The notes: a model not told the origin generated them from the letters alone. A stretch of 21,590 nt of DNA from an uncultured Odoribacter sp. (GCA_900544025.1 UQTM01000055.1:1-21590), one strand, 5' to 3'. Positions 1 to 7,694 are shown, counted from the first letter of the stretch. Made by a program: numbers and translations.

Positions 1-252
1 TGGACGAATATCACTCTCGTAAACCAGGAAGGCAAAAAGACAGAACAAAGCCATGATCTTTCTATAATCTATATATAGAAATTTCCCTCTTTTTCTTATA
101 AATACCAATTCGGGATAATCGGTATCTGTCAATACGAATTCATATAAAACCGATAAAGTACCGTTTTCAAAAATAATTCATGAAAATCAGATAGAAAGGG
201 GACAAATTTAATTAATTTCGACCCCGGTACTCTATCTATAAAACAAAGATAT
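1..252. other. Left-edge intergenic stretch with possible gene fragments
   Basis: No gene can be assigned with confidence. On the plus strand one frame is open from the window edge to a TAG at 76-78 (about 25 codons) and could be the C-terminus of a gene lying to the left. On the minus strand an ATG at 54-52 opens a frame to the edge whose first residues (MALFCLFAFLVY) look like a hydrophobic signal segment, so a divergent gene starting here is equally possible. A minus-strand TATCTTTG (244-251), matching the Bacteroidota -7 box TAnnTTTG, lies upstream of that ATG but has no -33 partner. The two readings exclude each other. Confidence 0.25.
152..236. repeat. Nested inverted repeats upstream of the phosphatase gene
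   Basis: An outer 12-base arm (152-163, GATAAAGTACCG) is complementary at 11 of 12 positions to 225-236 (CGGTACTCTATC). Inside it, GGGG at 198-201 faces CCCC at 222-225, enclosing the AT-rich AAATTTAATTAATTT, which is itself nearly self-complementary. The CCCC and the outer right arm share base 225, so the two hairpins compete. No T-run follows on either strand, so this is not a standard terminator. It could be a 5'-UTR structure or a binding site; the function is unknown. Confidence 0.45.
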
Positions 253-1521
253 ATGAAACGCTTTTTGCTATTAGCCATTATTTGCTGTTTCGCATTAGGA
301 TTATTTGCGCAAACAGCCAAAGAAGAAATTTTCGCCGACATTCATCGCTCAGCCAGTAATTATTATGCTTATCCCACTCCGACAGGCACATCGACTGCAC
401 CGCCCAAAGGATATAAGCCGTTTTATCTGAGCCATTACGCGCGCCATGGTTCCCGCTTTCTGATTAACCCCAACGATTACGAGAAACCGTTGAACCTTAT
501 GCGTGAAGCAGACCAAAATGGAGTGCTTACCCCATTGGGTAAACAGGTACTGGGTATTCTCGATAGTATGGCTAAAATGGCCGTGCAAAGATACGGCGAG
601 TTAACTCCGCTGGGAGCCCGCCAGCACCGAGGCATTGCTGAAAGAATGTATAAAAACTATCCGGAAGTGTTCCAGGGAGAAGCTGAAATAAACGCACGTT
701 CTTCGGTTGTTATCCGTTGCATTCTTTCCATGACCTCGGAATGCCTGAAACTGCAATCTTTAAATCCGAAGTTGCAATTCAAGAACGATGCCAGCTATCA
801 CGATATGTATTATATAGGCAGTCCGAGCAATGAAGAATTTAAGAAAATACGTAAATCGGATGAAATCGTCACTGCAAAAAAGAAATTCCAAAAAGAACAT
901 ATTCATCCGGAACGCTTGATGAACGCTCTTTTTAATAATCAGGATTATGTGAAATGGAAGATAGACGACGATAAGCTAATGACGGACCTATTTAAATTAG
1001 CCGGCAATATGCAAAGTCACGACACGGATTTAGAGCTTTATTCTATTTTTACGAAAGACGAATGTTATGATTTATGGCTGGCCGATAACTACGACTGGTA
1101 TTTAAACTACGGCCCCTCTCCTCTGAATAAAGGCAGGATTCCTTATTCGGAAGCAGAACTGCTGGAAAATATATTGAATACGGCAGATACTTGCATCGTG
1201 AAAAAAAATAACTGTGCCACCTTACGCTTCGGACATGAGGTTTGTTTAATGCCATTTGCCTGCCTCCTGGAGTTGGGCGATTGTGGCTATCAAACGGACG
1301 ATGCGGATAAAGTAGCCGGAGTATGGCGTAATTATCGCATCTTCCCGATGGCAAGTAATGTTCAGTTCGTTTTCTTCCGTAAGAAAGGTAGCGATGACAT
1401 TCTAGTAAAGGTCATGCTAAACGAAAACGAAATGAAACTCCCGGTAAAAAGTGATATAGCTCCATATTATCACTGGAAAGATGTGGAAACTTATTACAGG
1501 AATAAACTGGCGGCTTTTTAA
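253..1521 (+). CDS. Secreted histidine acid phosphatase (branch 2 / MINPP-like)
   Basis: The 422-residue protein starts with a clear signal peptide (lysine-arginine, hydrophobic core, likely cleavage near the Q20-T21 region), so it acts outside the cytoplasm. The phosphatase hallmark RHGSR is at residues 64-68, with His65 the expected phospho-accepting nucleophile. An LTPLGARQHRG block and an ARSSVVIRC block follow, as in histidine acid phosphatases. Near the C-terminus, LRFGHEVCLMPF places the second catalytic histidine at 328, followed directly by Glu329 as the probable proton donor. The overall pattern resembles the multiple inositol-polyphosphate phosphatases (phytases) of gut Bacteroidales, where HAE or HD is the usual form. 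Substrate is inferred only: inositol phosphates or other phosphomonoesters. The gene stands alone. No lipobox and no recognisable T9SS sorting domain is seen at the C-terminus. Family call is firm, substrate weak. Confidence 0.88.
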   Translation: MKRFLLLAIICCFALGLFAQTAKEEIFADIHRSASNYYAYPTPTGTSTAPPKGYKPFYLSHYARHGSRFLINPNDYEKPLNLMREADQNGVLTPLGKQVLGILDSMAKMAVQRYGELTPLGARQHRGIAERMYKNYPEVFQGEAEINARSSVVIRCILSMTSECLKLQSLNPKLQFKNDASYHDMYYIGSPSNEEFKKIRKSDEIVTAKKKFQKEHIHPERLMNALFNNQDYVKWKIDDDKLMTDLFKLAGNMQSHDTDLELYSIFTKDECYDLWLADNYDWYLNYGPSPLNKGRIPYSEAELLENILNTADTCIVKKNNCATLRFGHEVCLMPFACLLELGDCGYQTDDADKVAGVWRNYRIFPMASNVQFVFFRKKGSDDILVKVMLNENEMKLPVKSDIAPYYHWKDVETYYRNKLAAF

Positions 1522-1554
1522 AAAGTATGTAAACTGACCGGAATAAAAAATCGA

Positions 1555-1591
1555 AATGGGAGGAAAGATGTATTTTCATTTTCCTCCCATT
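1555..1591. terminator. Hairpin after the phosphatase gene, possibly bidirectional
   Basis: A perfect 12-base inverted repeat (AATGGGAGGAAA at 1555-1566 and its complement at 1580-1591) with a 13-base loop lies 33 bases after the stop codon. On the plus strand the tail is only CCTTTATAGG, a weak T-run. On the minus strand the stem is followed by TCGATTTTTTATT, a better one. It could end transcripts arriving from both sides. Between this hairpin and the next one (1592-1794) nothing else was recognised. Confidence 0.6.
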
Positions 1592-1794
1592 CCTTTATAG
1601 GTCTCTTCTATTAAAGCTCTCTCATTATTTTAAAGACACAATAGAACTCGTTTATTACTTACTTTCCCTTTTTCCTTATTCAGAAATAACGATGGAATAC
1701 GAACAGATAAATCGTTTTTTATATATCGTTTATAAGTTAACTTACTTTAGCCATTCTCAACTCAAATGAACTTGTGAGGGTAAGCCCTTGTCAT

Positions 1795-1829
1795 AAACAA
1801 AGAGGACTGCCTCTTTTCAGAAACAGCCC
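1795..1829 (-). terminator. Intrinsic terminator of the small membrane protein gene
   Basis: Read on the minus strand, an 11-base-pair stem with three G-U pairs (arms 1829-1819 and 1814-1804) closes a GAAA tetraloop and is followed by TCTTTGTTTA. It lies 28 bases beyond the stop of the 1858-2262 gene. The stem and tetraloop are convincing; the U-tract is interrupted. Confidence 0.65.
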
Positions 1830-1857
1830 TTCTTCAAAACTAAAAATCAAATAAAAA

Positions 1858-2262
1858 TCAATTGCATTTTTTCTTTTTTAAGCAAAGCACTTCTACAAGA
1901 AATGCTATCAGTAATCCCAAACCTCCACATAAAAGTACAGAGCCTCCGTAGATAACCTCCTGAATTTCCCGCATTCGCCAACTTACTTCGTCATTAAAAC
2001 CGACCATATTATTAACAATAATCGTCCCTAAGATCAGTCCGATCCCCATGCCCAGCATCAAGCAGCCTCCCCTCAATCCCCAATACGAATACGATCTACC
2101 GAACGAAAAATCGAACTTTCCTTCTATCTGACCGAAAGTTTTTCCTTCTGCCAATTTTTCAATGACGGCAATACGCTCTCTCCGGCGGGCAAACAATTCA
2201 AACAACCCATAAATAGTAGCACAAATAATACCTACAATAAAAGGAGCAATAATATAACCCAT
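1858..2262 (-). CDS. Small three-helix membrane protein, function unknown
   Basis: The 134-residue protein has three hydrophobic segments: about residues 2-24 at the N-terminus, about 64-88 (rich in glycine, LMLGMGIGLILG) and about 103-126. Between helices 1 and 2 there is a charged cytosolic-looking stretch (RRRERIAVIEKLAEGK), and the protein ends in a basic tail of four lysines. The pattern of one helix, a RERI..IEKL..GK segment and two more helices resembles the DUF6249-type small membrane proteins that often sit beside ECF sigma factors in Bacteroidota; that assignment is from memory. Here it is transcribed divergently from the sigma factor gene. A role in the sigma factor's signalling is inference from position only. 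A terminator-like hairpin follows it. Confidence 0.7.
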   Translation of the reverse strand: MGYIIAPFIVGIICATIYGLFELFARRRERIAVIEKLAEGKTFGQIEGKFDFSFGRSYSYWGLRGGCLMLGMGIGLILGTIIVNNMVGFNDEVSWRMREIQEVIYGGSVLLCGGLGLLIAFLVEVLCLKKKKCN

Positions 2263-2673
2263 AATTCAAAATATTAAAGTGAATAATTTTTCTGTTTGCC
2301 CATTTGACGCATGAAACGAAAGCAGGTTACAGCTTTAAGACAGAAAAATTATTCTTAATCCTATTCTTCCCGTTTAGGCTGCAAACAAACCACGATTCCG
2401 GCATTCGATATTCTTATCGCTATCATCGAACATTGGTAAATATAGCTATAATTTATAGGCTTCACTTTAGAATAAAAACACAACAAAAGCAGTATTATTC
2501 AAACACAAATTCTTATTATAATTTCTTTTATCCGTCCCTTAATTTTCATTACATATTTCCAACGATTTAATATTCAAACTCTTAATTAAAAGGTGTTTCG
2601 AAAGATGTTTTTATCTGTAATTTTTTAACAAAAAAGTGTAACCGAAATAGGTAACTTGCGTCCAATAGGCAAC
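2263..2673. other. Divergent intergenic region between membrane protein and sigma factor genes
   Basis: About 410 AT-rich bases separate two divergent genes, so promoters in both directions must lie here. No full TTTG / TAnnTTTG pair was found. Near matches to the -7 box on the plus strand are TAATTTTC and TAATTTTT (the latter about 60 bases before the sigma factor ORF). A 10-base palindrome TATAGCTATA is at 2441-2450. TTCGAT and ATCGAA (about 2404-2430) form a short interrupted palindrome. An open frame at 2304-2570 has a composition (many Y, F, H, N; no domain) typical of translated AT-rich noncoding DNA and is not taken as a gene. Confidence 0.4.
2281..2354. repeat. Perfect 15-base inverted repeat with a 44-base loop
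   Basis: GAATAATTTTTCTGT at 2281-2295 is the exact complement of 2340-2354. Within the loop, AAAGC and GCTTT form a second short stem around AGGTTACA. It lies 19 bases upstream of the minus-strand start codon at 2262, so it would be in the promoter or leader of that gene. No T-run of terminator type follows. Confidence 0.6.
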
Positions 2674-3234
2674 ATGAGAATGCAGGATGAACTATATATA
2701 AAGCGGATACAAAATGGTGAAATGGAATGTTTCAGCCATATTGTGGAGCATTATAGTAAACCCGTCTTTTTATTAATCTGCCGGATCGTTCGTAATCAGG
2801 AAGATGCGGAAGAATTAACCCAGGATGTTTTTCTGAAAATATACCGGACTTTAAAAGACTTTCAGGGAAACAGCCTTTTTTCAACCTGGTTATATCGTAT
2901 AGCCTATAATACCGCTATTTCGTACACCCGTAAAAAGAAACAGGAGTTTCTTTACATAGAAGAACAAACCATTCAGAACATTCCCGATAAGGATGTGGAC
3001 GAAACTTTCGAAAATACGGTTACAGGCGATCACTTACAGGCATTACACAAAGCTATAGATCAGCTTTCTCCGGAGGAACGGGGCATCATTACCCTATTTT
3101 ATATGGAAGAAAAAACAATAGAAGCGATTGCCGAGGTCACAGGACTTTCAAGCAGTAACGTAAAAGTAAAATTACACCGTACCCGAAAAAAACTTTATTT
3201 ACTACTGAACAGTGACCGGAATAAATTAGTATAA
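2674..3234 (+). CDS. ECF-family RNA polymerase sigma factor
   Basis: This is a sigma-70 family factor of the extracytoplasmic-function group, about 186 residues, the normal ECF length. Region 2 is clear: the FSHIVEHYSKPVFLLICRIV helix, the EDAEELTQDVFLKIYR block that binds the core enzyme, and FSTWLYRIAYNTAISYTRKKK for -10 recognition. After a short linker, region 4 has LSPEERGIITLFYMEEKTIEAIA and the recognition helix SSSNVKVKLHRTRKKL. The frame opens at a TTG at 2656, but ATG codons at 2674 and 2680 fit the family better; 2674 is chosen, with 2680 equally possible. The next gene begins 18 bases after the stop and probably forms an operon with it. Family call is firm; the regulon cannot be read from sequence. 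Confidence 0.93.
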   Translation: MRMQDELYIKRIQNGEMECFSHIVEHYSKPVFLLICRIVRNQEDAEELTQDVFLKIYRTLKDFQGNSLFSTWLYRIAYNTAISYTRKKKQEFLYIEEQTIQNIPDKDVDETFENTVTGDHLQALHKAIDQLSPEERGIITLFYMEEKTIEAIAEVTGLSSSNVKVKLHRTRKKLYLLLNSDRNKLV

Positions 3235-3252
3235 TTGTAAAAAGAAAAAGTC

Positions 3253-3618
3253 ATGGCCGATAAAATACATACCGATAAAGCCTTAAAACAGCTTTTCAAG
3301 CAATTACCGGAGGAACAGTTACCTTCGGAATTGAATGCCGGCATATTACAATATATCCAAAAAGCCGGCGAAACACGCCGCCGTAGAAATTTGTGGGGAA
3401 TTTGGTGTGCCGTATCTCTGGCCTCTGTGGCCTTGATCTTCTTACCGATCGGTATTTTTCATTTTTTGTCGGTCGATCTATTGAAAATGTTCAGAGATAT
3501 ATTTCTTACACCATCGGCAACTGTAGGTCAGTTCCCTACTCTGACCGTCATTATCGGAGTTGTGGCGATTTTATTGTTATTCATCGATAACCGTCTCAGA
3601 AAATTCTTTTTACATTGA
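3253..3618 (+). CDS. Small membrane protein, putative anti-sigma factor
   Basis: The 121-residue protein has a soluble N-terminal part (about residues 1-45) ending in a basic RRRR cluster, then two hydrophobic segments (about 47-70 and 93-112) and a short basic tail. The gene follows the ECF sigma factor by 18 bases, so co-transcription is very likely. Bacteroidota ECF factors are commonly paired with a membrane anti-sigma factor encoded next door, and the N-terminal cytosolic segment is the right size for a small sigma-binding domain. No zinc-binding HxxxCxxC motif is present, so it is not a ZAS-type anti-sigma factor. The function is therefore inferred from position and topology; it could instead be an unrelated membrane protein. 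Confidence 0.65.
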   Translation: MADKIHTDKALKQLFKQLPEEQLPSELNAGILQYIQKAGETRRRRNLWGIWCAVSLASVALIFLPIGIFHFLSVDLLKMFRDIFLTPSATVGQFPTLTVIIGVVAILLLFIDNRLRKFFLH

Positions 3619-3665
3619 TCTGCCTCAAACCGGCAGATACTACCGCCGGGAGTCAATATTCCCGG
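3618..3665. terminator. Convergent-gene hairpins, candidate terminator
   Basis: Two plus-strand genes end at 3618 and the minus-strand operon ends at 3653. In the gap, ATCTGCC (3618-3624) and GGCAGAT (3632-3638) form a 7-base-pair hairpin, and CCGGGA (3646-3651) with TCCCGG (3660-3665) forms another that overlaps the end of the minus-strand gene. Neither has a good T-run, so termination here is plausible from position and structure rather than from a canonical signal. Confidence 0.4.
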
Positions 3666-5995
3666 ATCATCGTTTCAATGCCCTTTGCTTTCAATTGAGC
3701 CGCTGCTGCCACCGCTTCTTCGCGAGTATCGTAAATTCCGGTACAATAACGGACAATACCGTCTTTCACCTGTTCGGTAAACACCACTTTAAATTGATTG
3801 ATCAAGACAGGCACATTTCTGAACACACCCAACTGCAACGTAAAGAATTTACCTTGTACGCTTTTTAAATCCCGCAACTGGGTTGTGCCGATATGGACCG
3901 TTTGCTTTTCTTCAACAGCTATCGCTTTCCGGTTAGGATTGTGCAAAGAATTGGGGCCGGGCTTATAATTCGTCCGCAAAACCTTGAACTCGATACGCCT
4001 GTTCAATTGCAAAGCGTCTTCCCGCTGCGTACCCCTTAAACGACCTACAAAACGTTCGTTCAAAATGTCCCCCGCCTTCAAAAAAGGATAGGCTTTCGCA
4101 TCCTTCTCATTGATCTGCCGAGGCTGTGTTTTTCCATACCCTTTGGCTTCCAGCCTATCCCAATACACGCCCTTTTCAATCAGATAATCCACCACCGACT
4201 GTGCCCGGTTTTCCGACAAAATCATATTTGCTTTATCATTTCCCACCATATCCGTGTGTGCCGATAACTCAATCGCAATGTTCGGATTATCTTTTAGAAT
4301 AACCAGCAGTTCGTTCAGGTTCTCTTTCGCCTCCGGACGTAGATCCCATTTAGCCACATCAAAATAAATGTCGGGAATAACGATCGGCCTTTCTATCGGC
4401 TGCATATCCACCGTCAATTCATACAAACGATCGGATTTTTCCCGATAAGTGGATAGGATTCCTTTTCCTTTCAGAAAAGCAGGATTTTCGGTCACAAAAA
4501 CATATTCCCGATCCGATACCACAGGCATAGAAACAATTCCCACAGAATCGGTTTCCAGATATACGATCTCTCCATTATCGGATGTCACCGTAACCTGCAC
4601 TTTAGTGATCGGTAATTCCGTAATTGCATTACGTGCCAGCATCCTCACCTGTAACTGCTGGGGAATAAAACAGAAACTGTATATTTTATCAGTTCTGCCC
4701 GAACGGGCGGAACTCAATAACCCTTCGTCCGTACCGGGTTTGAAAATAATTCCGAAATCATCGGCAAAGGAATTGATCGGAGCAGGCAAATGCCTCAACT
4801 GTTCTTTTCCATCGGCCGTCTCTACCCGGTAAAGGTCCAATCCCCCCATTCCATAATGCCCGTCGGAAGCAAAATAAAGATCGCCGTTATCCCGCACATA
4901 GGGATACATTTCATCCCCGGACGTATTGATGACTTCACCGGCATTCACCGGCTCGCCCCATTTACCTTCCCGGTTCTCCACATACCAGATATCCTTTCCC
5001 CCGAATCCTCCCGGCAACTGGTCGGTCACAAAATACAGGCGTTTCCCGTCGGGTGTCAATGCCGGATGTCCTACAGAAACAGTATCTCCACATATTCCCG
5101 ATTTCGACAGATTGATCCAGCCCGCTTTCCGGTTTCCCGAATCGTCCTGGGCATTTCCTCTCGCCGCCTTATAAATCCTCGTACCCCGGTTATAGCCATC
5201 GATAATTCTCGAAGAAGTGAAATAAAGGGTATTGCCGTCGGCACTGAAACACAACGCTCCTTCGTTCCGGCTGGAATAAAGCGAATCTTTCACCAATTCC
5301 GGTTTCAGCCAGCGAGGCTCCTTGAATTTCTTCACACTGACATTTCCATTCTTATCCACCGAACGGATTTCTTGAGTGAAATCGGTGATGAATATATGGC
5401 TATATCCGTCGCCTGTTACAGGGTCAATACGCCTTTTTTTCTTTTTGGTGTCTCCATTCCGGGTTGAGGTAAAATAAACGATACAGGTATCTCCGGGATA
5501 ATACACCGGGGAAAAATCGTTATATCTTGAATTGAATTCCTTTTTCAATTCCACCATATATCTACCCGGAGTAACCAGATCTTTCTGCAGTAAATCCAGG
5601 TGGTAAATTCCGTCTTTTCCTTTTCCGTCCTGAAATAACTCCTCATAACGGCCATATTGTTCCCTAGCTGTTTCAAACTCTCCCTGCCTGACACTCACCT
5701 CAGCCATTTTCAGATAAGCTTCCGGTAATTCCTCATTTGCCCGCCTGGCTTTATTATACCAGCTATACGCTTCCTTCGGCTTACCCGTATTCTCGTGGCA
5801 CAGCCCGGCATGCATTGCCGCATTTGCCTGGTATTCTTTCGGTTTTGCCTTATTATAGGATTTTTCATATTTAGACGAAGCTTTATAATACCTTCCGGTA
5901 GCATAAATCTGATTTCCCCGTTTCATATAATAACGCGCCGAACAGGAAGATAAAAACACGGCAATCAGTATATAGAAGCACAGACGCAAACTCAT
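3653..5995 (-). CDS. PorE-like lipoprotein: TPR, beta-propeller, OmpA and SPOR-like domains
   Basis: The 780-residue protein begins with a lipoprotein signal (LSSC, Cys18). Residues about 22-120 are TPR-like helices; about 160-435 carry repeated propeller blades of the PD40 type (SADGNTLYFTSSR, TPDGKRLYFVTD, DNGDLYFASDG). Residues about 445-535 resemble a carboxypeptidase-regulatory beta-sandwich. Residues about 540-672 are an OmpA C-terminal domain with HTD at 580-582, SENRA at 594-598 and NRRIEF at 665-670, the residues expected to bind peptidoglycan. This order matches PorE of the Porphyromonas T9SS, an anchor between outer membrane and peptidoglycan. Unlike that description, a SPOR-like domain follows (about 715-780: FFTLQLGVF, then YCTGIYDTREEAVAAAAQL). 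The gene is last in the minus-strand operon, 19 bases after the alanine-dehydrogenase-like gene. The T9SS role is inference; a general cell-envelope anchor is the alternative. Confidence 0.82.
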   Translation of the reverse strand: MSLRLCFYILIAVFLSSCSARYYMKRGNQIYATGRYYKASSKYEKSYNKAKPKEYQANAAMHAGLCHENTGKPKEAYSWYNKARRANEELPEAYLKMAEVSVRQGEFETAREQYGRYEELFQDGKGKDGIYHLDLLQKDLVTPGRYMVELKKEFNSRYNDFSPVYYPGDTCIVYFTSTRNGDTKKKKRRIDPVTGDGYSHIFITDFTQEIRSVDKNGNVSVKKFKEPRWLKPELVKDSLYSSRNEGALCFSADGNTLYFTSSRIIDGYNRGTRIYKAARGNAQDDSGNRKAGWINLSKSGICGDTVSVGHPALTPDGKRLYFVTDQLPGGFGGKDIWYVENREGKWGEPVNAGEVINTSGDEMYPYVRDNGDLYFASDGHYGMGGLDLYRVETADGKEQLRHLPAPINSFADDFGIIFKPGTDEGLLSSARSGRTDKIYSFCFIPQQLQVRMLARNAITELPITKVQVTVTSDNGEIVYLETDSVGIVSMPVVSDREYVFVTENPAFLKGKGILSTYREKSDRLYELTVDMQPIERPIVIPDIYFDVAKWDLRPEAKENLNELLVILKDNPNIAIELSAHTDMVGNDKANMILSENRAQSVVDYLIEKGVYWDRLEAKGYGKTQPRQINEKDAKAYPFLKAGDILNERFVGRLRGTQREDALQLNRRIEFKVLRTNYKPGPNSLHNPNRKAIAVEEKQTVHIGTTQLRDLKSVQGKFFTLQLGVFRNVPVLINQFKVVFTEQVKDGIVRYCTGIYDTREEAVAAAAQLKAKGIETMIREY

Positions 5996-6014
5996 AGACT
6001 ATATTTTGACAAAA

Positions 6015-7235
6015 TTACAGGGCTGCCAATAGCAGATTTATATCCCTGGAAATCAAACCGAATTTATCGGCAATCACATTCTTGGTCAATATTCCATTAT
6101 AAATATACACCCCTTCCCTCAATCCGTCGTTAAAACGGATAGCATTGGTAAATCCCCCCTGACAGGCCACACTTTCGAGTAAAGGAAGAAATATATTACT
6201 ATACGCAATAGAAGCTGTCCGCGCCACCCGCGAAAGCACATTGGGCACGCAATAATGGATCACCCCCTCATAAGTATATACCGGGTTTTCCAGGGTTGTG
6301 GGGCCGGAGGTCTCGATACACCCGCCATGATCCACCGACATATCCACAATAACGGCCCCTTTCTTCATCAGGCGCACCTGCTCTTCCGTCACCACAATAT
6401 TGGCTGCATTATCGAAGCAACGCATCGCCCCGATCACGACATCGGCAGAAGCCAGCGCTTTTTCCAATACGGGTTTGTGGAACACAGAAGTAAACACCCT
6501 TTGTCCCAGCACTTCATTCAGGCGGCGCAAACGAGTCAGCGAATGATCGAAAACTTTTACCGTAGCTCCCAGCCCTAAAGCCGTACGGGCAGCAAATTCG
6601 CCTAAAGTTCCCGCTCCCAGAATAATGATCTCTGTGGGGGTTATTCCACTCACACCTCCTAAAATAATCCCCTTCCCTCCTCTGGAATTACTCAAATATT
6701 CACTGGCGATCATTATAGCAGAATTTCCGGCGATCTCGCTCATAATACGCACCACCGGAAAAAAACCGTCCGCATCTTTCAGGATGTCGAATCCGACGGC
6801 CGTCACCCTGCGCTGCATCATTTCGACAATCGCTTCCTTTCGCTGGTCGGCTAATTTCAAAGGCGATAAAATAATCTGCCGGTCGTGCATGTAAGCCGTA
6901 TCCGCCAACGATACGGAAGTCGCTTTCAGGATAATATCCGCCGTATATACTTCCTCTGCCGTATCCACGATCAACGCCCCCGAATCACAATATTCCCGGG
7001 CGCTATACCGGGCGGCATCCCCGGCCCCCCGCTGCACCAGCACATCATGCCCCATAGCCACCAGTAATTGCACGGATTCGGGAGTCAGGCAGATCCGGTT
7101 CTCTCCTTTCTCCAATTCATTCGGAAGTCCCAATACAAGTTTCTTTTGTTTCCTATCCAGAAAAACCTCTTTTTCCTGACAAATAAACCATCCTTTATTA
7201 ATGGTTGTACCCGACATTTTACCTGTATTTTCCAT
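6015..7235 (-). CDS. ald: Alanine dehydrogenase-like enzyme (atypical Bacteroidota form)
   Basis: The 406-residue protein belongs to the alanine dehydrogenase / pyridine nucleotide transhydrogenase alpha family, which interconverts alanine and pyruvate with NAD. Seen: ENRICLTPE with Arg47 (substrate-binding arginine), Lys104 in the position of the conserved lysine, the NAD-binding ILGAGTLGEFAA (glycines at 207-212) with Asp230 at the end of the second strand, DHGGCIETS (302-310), and a YCVPN block. The catalytic histidine of classical enzymes (in YLHLA) aligns with Lys127 (SPLKLA), and NIPGAVPRTS is replaced by NVLSRVARTAS. This variant therefore may use a different substrate or mechanism. 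About 40 extra N-terminal residues precede the usual start; Met7 is a possible alternative start. tsaE lies 24 bases upstream and the PorE-like gene 19 bases downstream. Confidence 0.8.
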   Translation of the reverse strand: MENTGKMSGTTINKGWFICQEKEVFLDRKQKKLVLGLPNELEKGENRICLTPESVQLLVAMGHDVLVQRGAGDAARYSAREYCDSGALIVDTAEEVYTADIILKATSVSLADTAYMHDRQIILSPLKLADQRKEAIVEMMQRRVTAVGFDILKDADGFFPVVRIMSEIAGNSAIMIASEYLSNSRGGKGIILGGVSGITPTEIIILGAGTLGEFAARTALGLGATVKVFDHSLTRLRRLNEVLGQRVFTSVFHKPVLEKALASADVVIGAMRCFDNAANIVVTEEQVRLMKKGAVIVDMSVDHGGCIETSGPTTLENPVYTYEGVIHYCVPNVLSRVARTASIAYSNIFLPLLESVACQGGFTNAIRFNDGLREGVYIYNGILTKNVIADKFGLISRDINLLLAAL

Positions 7236-7259
7236 AATCTTCCAAATTATAAGTATCTC

Positions 7260-7676
7260 TTACATGGATAAACTCAATTCCCGGCTCCCGTCCTCATTCT
7301 CCGAAAAGCAACAATTCACAATATCTTCCGGCAACAACTCCTCTATTTTCTCCGGCCACTCGATAAAACAACGGTCGCCACTGAAAAAATATTCCTCATA
7401 ACCGAAATCCAATGCTTCTGAAATATTATTTACGCGATAGAAATCAAAATGATATATGGCTTCGTTGTTTTTTGTCCGGTATTCATTTACAATGGCAAAA
7501 GTCGGCGAACTCACATCGTCCGTCACGCCCAGACAAGAGGCGATAGCCTTGACAAAAGTGGTCTTTCCCACTCCCATCGGCCCATAAAGGGCAAATATCT
7601 TTTTATCGCCTACGAAGTCCAGAAATTCAGAGGCCACTTTATTTATTTCTTCCAGATTATTGATCGTCCATTTCAT
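7260..7676 (-). CDS. tsaE: tRNA threonylcarbamoyladenosine synthesis ATPase TsaE
   Basis: TsaE is the small ATPase that works with TsaB and TsaD to make the t6A modification at position 37 of ANN-decoding tRNAs in the cytoplasm. The 138-residue protein has the usual length and the family motifs: Walker A GPMGVGKTT at residues 32-40, SSPTFAIVNEY at 56-66, HFDFYR at 77-81 and FIEWPEK at 104-110. It is flanked by sprE (18 bases upstream) and the alanine-dehydrogenase-like gene (24 bases downstream) on the same strand, consistent with co-transcription. Confidence 0.95.
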   Translation of the reverse strand: MKWTINNLEEINKVASEFLDFVGDKKIFALYGPMGVGKTTFVKAIASCLGVTDDVSSPTFAIVNEYRTKNNEAIYHFDFYRVNNISEALDFGYEEYFFSGDRCFIEWPEKIEELLPEDIVNCCFSENEDGSRELSLSM

Positions 7677-7694
7677 ATATAGCTATCTTGAACA

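Noticed and set aside
2304..2570. 88-codon plus-strand open frame in the divergent intergenic region
   Set aside because: Its translation is dominated by Y, F, H and N with no helix or motif pattern, starts inside an inverted repeat loop and matches translated AT-rich noncoding DNA.
4790..5467. 225-codon open frame antisense to the PorE-like gene
   Set aside because: The minus-strand gene shows many recognisable domains over the same bases; the antisense translation has none.
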